A DNA stretch of 19,624 bases, from the NCBI GenBank assembly GCA_023416855.1, contig JAEZGU010000081.1:1-19624 (forward strand), read 5' to 3'. The notes beneath the pieces were generated by a model that ran no database searches, was not told the origin of the DNA, and worked only from the letters and a program-made list of their open reading frames with translations. Position numbers and translations under genes: made by a program. Of this stretch, positions 15,581 through 19,624 are shown piece by piece; position 1 is the stretch's first letter; each line of letters starts with the position of its first letter. The stretch is from Bacillota bacterium (GTDB taxonomy: Bacteria > Bacillota > Clostridia > Tissierellales > Sedimentibacteraceae).

Positions 15581-17977
15581 TTACATCCTTAATTTTGCTT
15601 CATATTTCTTTTCTAATTCTTCAAGTATCTTCTTGTGGATGTTTTCCACTTCTTTTTCTTTTAATGTACGCTCTTTGTTTCTATAGGTAACTGAAAATGC
15701 AGTTGACTTATATCCCTCTTGAACATGCTCACCTTTGTAAACATCAAACAACTTAACACTTTCAATTAAATGAGGATTTATTTCCTCTATTGTACTAATC
15801 ATATCTCCCGCTAAAACTTCATCCTTAACTATAACTGCTATATCTCTTACCATGGCAGGATATTTAGGAAGAGGCTGGTATTTCCAATTTGTATCTTTAT
15901 ATTGCAGCAATTTTTCAACATCAATTTCAGCAACATATACTTTATTGTCAATTCCATAATTTTTAGAAGCCGCTAAGCTTATTTCTCCATAAATCCCAAT
16001 TAAATCATCATTTACATACATTGCTGCAGTTCTACCAGGATGGAATGTAGGATTATCTGTTACAGGTTTTAAACTTACCTTTATTCCTAATCTTGATAAT
16101 ATTACTTCAATTATACCTTTTAAATCAAAGAAATCATATCCTCCGTACATGCTTAAACATAATTTCATTATTTCATATGGTTCCTCTACTACAGGCTGAG
16201 CTTTTGGATTAAATATGCTTCCAATTTCAAATAACTTTGCACTTTCAACTCCTCTGTTTGAGTTTCGAGCAACAACTTCCATCATATTAGGAATAAGTGT
16301 AGTTCTCATAGAACTAAAATCTTCACCAAGTGGATTTAAAATTCTTACATAATTTCTAAGTGGGCTGTCTAAACCGGCACATATATTATCATAAGATTTA
16401 GGACTAATGAATGAATATGTTGTAATTTCGTACAATCCCATACCACAAACAATTGATTTAATATAATCTTCTAAGTTTCTCTTGTCAGATTTTCTTCCAA
16501 CTCTTGTGCTTCCAAGTAAAGGTACAGATTCTATGTTTTCAAATCCATAAATTCTACCTACTTCTTCAATTAAATCAGCTTCCTGCTCTATATCTGTTCT
16601 GAAATAAGGTATTTTACTTATTATTTTTTCGCCGTCAAAAGTTGATTCTATTTCTAAAGAATTTAAATATTTAAGCATATCATCAACAGGTATATCAACA
16701 CCTAACAACCATTTTACTCTATGTGGTCTTAATGTAACAACAGGTGCTGTATATTCGTTCTTACCTGCTTCTAAATATCCACCTACAACTGTTCCTGCAC
16801 CAATCATTTCAATTAATTGACAAGCTCTTTTATTTGCCAACTCAACCATTACATATCCCATCGGTTTTTCGTTTCTTGCAGATGCTTCTGAACGCATACC
16901 TAATTTTTTTGATGTTTCTCTTATTGATTTAGGATTAAAGTTTGCACTTTCCAAAACCATTATTTTTGTATCATCTTTAATTTCTGAATGGTAACCACCC
17001 ATAACTCCTGCTATGCATGCAGGCTTTTCACCATCAGCTATGACAAGCATGTTATTGTTTAGAACTCTTTCATTTTGATCAATTGTAACTATTTTTTCAT
17101 CTTGTCTTGCTCTTCTTGCAATTAATTTTCTTCCCTCTAAAGCTTCTAAATTATATGCATGTAGCGGTTGACCAAGCTCAAGCATAACAAAATTAGTTAC
17201 GTCAACAATATTGTTGATAGGTCTCATCCCTGCATCCATCAATGTTCTTTGCATCCACAATGGCGAAGGTCCAATTTTTATATCCTTAATAACTTTAGCA
17301 TAAAAACGAGAGCATAAATCTTCATCTTCAATTTCAACAGCATTTAGATAATCTTTTATATCTCCTTGTTCGTTCTTAATATCTATTTCAGGAAATTTAA
17401 ACTCAGTTCCAAGTGTGGCTGCAGTCTCTCTGGCCATACCCACAATATTTAAGCAGTCAGGCCTGTTAAAAGTAACTTCAACCTCAAGTGCACTGCCATC
17501 TAATTCTAACACTTCCTTTATGTCTTTTCCAAGCTCTGTTGTAGGAGGTAGAATCGCTATACCATCCCTTGCTTCCTTTGGAATAACCTTGTCATCAAAG
17601 CCAAGCTCTTCATATGAGCACATCATACCATAAGAAGGAAGACCTCTAAAATTAGATTTTTTAATTTTTAAACCTATAGGAAGCTCTGCTCCTTCTAAGC
17701 ATACAGGTACAATATCTCCTACCTTAACATTTTTAGCTCCGGTAATAATTTGTACAGGCTCTTCCTTGTTTATGTCTATCTGGGTAACGATTAATTTATC
17801 AGCATTAGGATGTTGTTCAATTTCTAATATTTTACCTGTTACAACATTTATAACTTTCTTTTCATAATCAATAACCGCATCTACGTGGGAGCCTGTAAGT
17901 GTTAATTTATCAGCTAATGTTTTATCATCCGTATTAATTTCAACATATTGTTTCATCCATTTAATAGGTACTAACAT
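15581..17977 (-). CDS. pheT: Phenylalanyl-tRNA synthetase beta subunit PheT
   Basis: The beta subunit of the (alpha-beta)2 PheRS, carrying tRNA binding and editing functions. Its 798 residues are the usual full length. Domains in order: an N-terminal EMAP-like tRNA-binding domain (about 40-150, VVTGKILEIEQHPNADKL), the B3/4 editing domain (about 210-390, including GQPLHAYNLEALEG), the B5 domain (about 405-475), the catalytic-like core (GLYEITTYSFISP) and a C-terminal ferredoxin-fold anticodon-binding domain (about 705-797, YPAMVRDIAVIVKDE). The B3/4 segment usually reading RSEASSRFEKG is RSEASARNEKPMG here, a local divergence. The ATG at 17977 has AGGAGG overlapping the pheS stop codon, so pheS and pheT are coupled. 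Confidence 0.97.
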   Translation of the reverse strand: MLVPIKWMKQYVEINTDDKTLADKLTLTGSHVDAVIDYEKKVINVVTGKILEIEQHPNADKLIVTQIDINKEEPVQIITGAKNVKVGDIVPVCLEGAELPIGLKIKKSNFRGLPSYGMMCSYEELGFDDKVIPKEARDGIAILPPTTELGKDIKEVLELDGSALEVEVTFNRPDCLNIVGMARETAATLGTEFKFPEIDIKNEQGDIKDYLNAVEIEDEDLCSRFYAKVIKDIKIGPSPLWMQRTLMDAGMRPINNIVDVTNFVMLELGQPLHAYNLEALEGRKLIARRARQDEKIVTIDQNERVLNNNMLVIADGEKPACIAGVMGGYHSEIKDDTKIMVLESANFNPKSIRETSKKLGMRSEASARNEKPMGYVMVELANKRACQLIEMIGAGTVVGGYLEAGKNEYTAPVVTLRPHRVKWLLGVDIPVDDMLKYLNSLEIESTFDGEKIISKIPYFRTDIEQEADLIEEVGRIYGFENIESVPLLGSTRVGRKSDKRNLEDYIKSIVCGMGLYEITTYSFISPKSYDNICAGLDSPLRNYVRILNPLGEDFSSMRTTLIPNMMEVVARNSNRGVESAKLFEIGSIFNPKAQPVVEEPYEIMKLCLSMYGGYDFFDLKGIIEVILSRLGIKVSLKPVTDNPTFHPGRTAAMYVNDDLIGIYGEISLAASKNYGIDNKVYVAEIDVEKLLQYKDTNWKYQPLPKYPAMVRDIAVIVKDEVLAGDMISTIEEINPHLIESVKLFDVYKGEHVQEGYKSTAFSVTYRNKERTLKEKEVENIHKKILEELEKKYEAKLRM

Positions 17978-17988
17978 ATTTCAACCTC

Positions 17989-19023
17989 CTAAAACTGTTT
18001 TAAGAATCTAACATCATTTTCAAATAATAATCTGATGTTTGGAATTCCATACTTAACCATAGCAACTCTGTCAATTCCCATACCAAAAGCATAGCCGGAA
18101 TAAACTTCAGGGTCTATACCGCAGTTTCTAAGAACATTAGGGTGAGTCATACCGCAACCTAAAAGCTCCATACTCCATCCTGTGCCGTGACATGCAGGAC
18201 AACCCTTACCCATGCATATATGGCAAGAAACATCAACTTCGGCACTTGGTTCTGTAAATGGGAAGTTATGAGGTCTAAAACGTGTCTTAACATTGCTACC
18301 GAATAATTCCTTGACAAATTGGTCAATAGAATCTTTTAAATTAGCCATTGTAACACCCTTATCCACAACTAAGCATTCCATTTGATGAAACATCGGTGAA
18401 TGAGTATCATCTACATCATCAAAACGGAAGGTTCTACCTGTTGAAACCATTCTAATAGGAAGTTTTCCTTCTTTAACTGCTTCCTTCATTACTCTGATTT
18501 CAACCGGTGAAGTATGAGTTCTAAGTATTAAATCATCAGATAAATAAAATGTATCAGACCAATCTCTTGATGGGTGATCATAAGGCGCATTTAAATCATC
18601 AAAGTTGTTTGCAACGGTTTCGATTTCAGGACCATTAATAACATCATATCCCATACGCATAAATACACTTTCCAATTCTTCTTTAACCTGAATCAAAGGA
18701 TGTCTTCTACCTATTTCAGGAATTCTACCCGGCATAGTTATATCCAGAATTTCTGATTTAACTTTCTTTGAAGATTCAAGAGCACTGATTTTTTCTTTAA
18801 TTGATTGCATTTCTTCTTCTATTATTGCTCTAACCTCGTTAGCAAGCTTACCTATCTCAGGTCTTTCTTCTTCAGATAAGCCTCCCATTGATCTTAATAT
18901 TGCAGTTAAATCTCCTTTTTTACCTAAGCACTGAATTCTAATTTTCTCTAAGTCATTAATGTCAGCACATTCTTTTAGCTTTAGTAGCATTTCTTCTTTT
19001 AATTTTAAAAGTTGCTCTCTCAT
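17989..19023 (-). CDS. pheS: Phenylalanyl-tRNA synthetase alpha subunit PheS
   Basis: The catalytic alpha subunit of PheRS, a class II synthetase. The 344-residue product starts at ATG 19023 (MREQLLKLKEEM), preceded by AAAGGAG with a 5-base spacer. The open frame extends 32 codons further into the T-box leader, but that part is not translated. Seen are the N-terminal coiled-coil region (1-85), HPLIQVKEELESVFMRMGY (motif 1 region), HPSRDWSDTFYL, LRTHTSPVEIRVM, GRTFRFDDVDDTHSPMFHQM (motif 2 region), FTEPSAEVDV, a four-cysteine insert CHICMGKGCPACHGTGW typical of Firmicutes PheS, and motif 3 GYAFGMGIDRVAMVKYGI. pheT follows after 11 bases. Confidence 0.97.
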   Translation of the reverse strand: MREQLLKLKEEMLLKLKECADINDLEKIRIQCLGKKGDLTAILRSMGGLSEEERPEIGKLANEVRAIIEEEMQSIKEKISALESSKKVKSEILDITMPGRIPEIGRRHPLIQVKEELESVFMRMGYDVINGPEIETVANNFDDLNAPYDHPSRDWSDTFYLSDDLILRTHTSPVEIRVMKEAVKEGKLPIRMVSTGRTFRFDDVDDTHSPMFHQMECLVVDKGVTMANLKDSIDQFVKELFGSNVKTRFRPHNFPFTEPSAEVDVSCHICMGKGCPACHGTGWSMELLGCGMTHPNVLRNCGIDPEVYSGYAFGMGIDRVAMVKYGIPNIRLLFENDVRFLKQF

Positions 19024-19057
19024 ATATACTCCTTTCATGATGTGAATAATTTGAAAA

Positions 19058-19099
19058 AATAAAAAGCGACCTTTCTCCTCGTAAGAGGCGAAAAATCGC
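19058..19099 (-). terminator. Regulated terminator of the pheST T-box leader
   Basis: GCGATTTTTCGCCTC (starting at 19099), loop TTAC, then GAGGAGAAAGGTCGC form a long hairpin: 4 bp, a 6-bp part with G-U pairs, one mismatch, and 4 bp. It is followed by TTTTTATTTTTT. The 5' arm overlaps the antiterminator, so the two structures are mutually exclusive. Confidence 0.9.
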
Positions 19100-19303
19100 G
19101 GTACCACTCTTTTCATCACTAAGAAACCTAAACATTTTCTTTATGACCTTAATTAATTAACGGCATTTACCGTGCAAAACTACTTAAGTTCATTTTGCCA
19201 GCTCCAAAGTGAATGTTCAGTATAAAATGCTTAAAACCACTTTCAGCCATGATGGTTTTTCTCTGTATAAACATATACTTTATACCTACTATGCTTTTTC
19301 ATT
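19058..19303 (-). ncRNA. T-box leader (tRNA-Phe sensing riboswitch) of pheST
   Basis: The leader upstream of pheS shows the parts of a T-box riboswitch. The T-box sequence AAGAGTGGTACCGCGA (19096-19111) forms an antiterminator with AAGAG pairing CTCTT (19083-19087), the 7-base TGGTACC bulge that binds the tRNA acceptor end, and a GCGA/TCGC top stem. Stem I contains an AGTA loop-E motif (19287-19290), a GGTATAAA/TTTATACT pairing, and the specifier loop GAACATTCA, in which TTC (19211-19213), a Phe codon, is followed by A. Uncharged tRNA-Phe is expected to stabilise the antiterminator and allow pheST transcription. The 5' limit is approximate. Confidence 0.93.
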
Positions 19304-19329
19304 GCTATTGTATTTTTCAATTGACTATG

Positions 19330-19358
19330 ATTATAACAAAGATAATTTTATTTTACAA
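19330..19358 (-). promoter_or_regulatory. Sigma-A type promoter for the T-box leader and pheST
   Basis: On the minus strand TTGTAA (19353-19358), a 17-base spacer and TATAAT (19330-19335) form a good vegetative promoter. Transcription would begin near 19323, about 20-30 bases before stem I of the T-box, and about 300 bases before the pheS start codon. Confidence 0.8.
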
Positions 19359-19618
19359 CAGTTTTTTTCGTATTTTAATATATATTGCAAATACTTATGC
19401 TTGATGTTATGGATAATACGCATCACGACATGCTAAATAATTACATACAATGCATTATGACTTGTCTATATTACTATAAAACTTGTCTATGATATATATA
19501 AATGATGAATATCAATGTTTTTGAAATATAAATAGTTTGTAAATTTAAGTTATAACGGTCTGATTGAAAGGAATATTAATAATGGAAATTTAAGTTTGCA
19601 TTATTAAAGGTGATAGTA
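19359..19618. other. AT-rich intergenic region upstream of pheST
   Basis: About 260 bases without a convincing gene on either strand. It lies behind the pheST promoter and ahead of a possible plus-strand start at the right edge. The short open frames across this stretch and the T-box have no ribosome site or family features. The only structure I can point to is the ACTTGTCTAT direct repeat. No clear plus-strand promoter was found. Confidence 0.6.
19460..19490. repeat. 10-bp direct repeat, 21 bp apart
   Basis: ACTTGTCTAT occurs at 19460-19469 and again, identical, at 19481-19490, with starts 21 bases apart (two helical turns). The arrangement could be a pair of binding sites for a regulator of the gene to the right, but in AT-rich DNA the chance of coincidence is not negligible. 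Confidence 0.5.
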
Positions 19619-19624
19619 ATGACA
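19619..19624 (+). other. Possible start codon of a plus-strand gene cut by the window edge
   Basis: ATG at 19619 is preceded by AAAGGTGATAGTA, which offers an AGGTG ribosome site with a suitable 6-7 base spacer. Only ATGACA is visible, so nothing can be said about the product and the call may be wrong. Confidence 0.25.

Noticed and set aside
19024..19119. 32-codon N-terminal extension of PheS
   Set aside because: The extension translates the T-box antiterminator and terminator. The internal ATG at 19023 has an ideal AAAGGAG site and gives the normal PheS N-terminus.
19209..19436. Two overlapping plus-strand open frames of 63 and 75 codons
   Set aside because: They run antisense across the T-box stem I and the pheST promoter, have no ribosome site and no recognisable features; the RNA and promoter on the other strand explain the region.
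1..19624. Mobile elements, CRISPR arrays, toxin-antitoxin or defence genes
   Set aside because: I looked for transposase-like proteins, spaced repeats and small paired genes; every sizeable real gene is a core division, wall, lipoprotein or tRNA-synthetase gene and no such element is present.

Overview
This window is the division and cell-wall (dcw) gene cluster of a low-GC Gram-positive anaerobe, most likely a member of the Clostridia/Tissierellia. The evidence is the AT-rich composition, the strong Shine-Dalgarno sites, a T-box leader, DUF881 and DUF1290 (sbp) genes next to ftsZ, and the Firmicutes type of PheS with a Cys-rich insert. The genus cannot be named from the sequence alone. MurE carries a DNPR motif, so the peptidoglycan is predicted to contain meso-diaminopimelate.

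Layout. All dcw genes lie on the minus strand and are transcribed from right to left: mraZ (14599), rsmH, ftsL, a SpoVD-type PBP, [terminator plus new promoter], murE, mraY, murD, spoVE/ftsW, murG, murA, ftsQ/divIB, two tandem DUF881 genes, sbp, and the first 114 codons of ftsZ, which runs off the left edge. Most junctions are tight (1-20 bp gaps or short overlaps), and several ribosome sites lie inside the upstream stop region. ftsZ has its own leader with an extended -10 promoter. Divergent from mraZ is lgt (plus strand, with a near-consensus promoter). lgt converges on pheST (minus strand) at a shared bidirectional terminator. pheST is preceded by a Phe-specific T-box leader and a good sigma-A promoter. 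The last 260 bases are AT-rich intergenic DNA with a 10-bp direct repeat.

How the genes work together. MurA, MurD, MurE, MraY and MurG make lipid II. SpoVE/FtsW and the PBP polymerise and cross-link it at the septum. FtsL and FtsQ form part of the divisome scaffold, and FtsZ is the cytoskeletal ring. MraZ is the probable regulator, and RsmH methylates 16S rRNA. Lgt attaches diacylglycerol to lipoproteins. PheST charges tRNA-Phe.

There is no novel defence system, mobile element or CRISPR array here; this is core chromosome. The points worth a second look are small. rsmH has no canonical start codon where its protein must begin (an AAG sits exactly where ATG is expected). The second DUF881 gene likewise seems to start at a non-canonical ATT. 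The mraZ promoter region has GTGG boxes with an exact 21-bp period. ftsA, murB, murC and murF are absent from the cluster. An internal terminator splits it.
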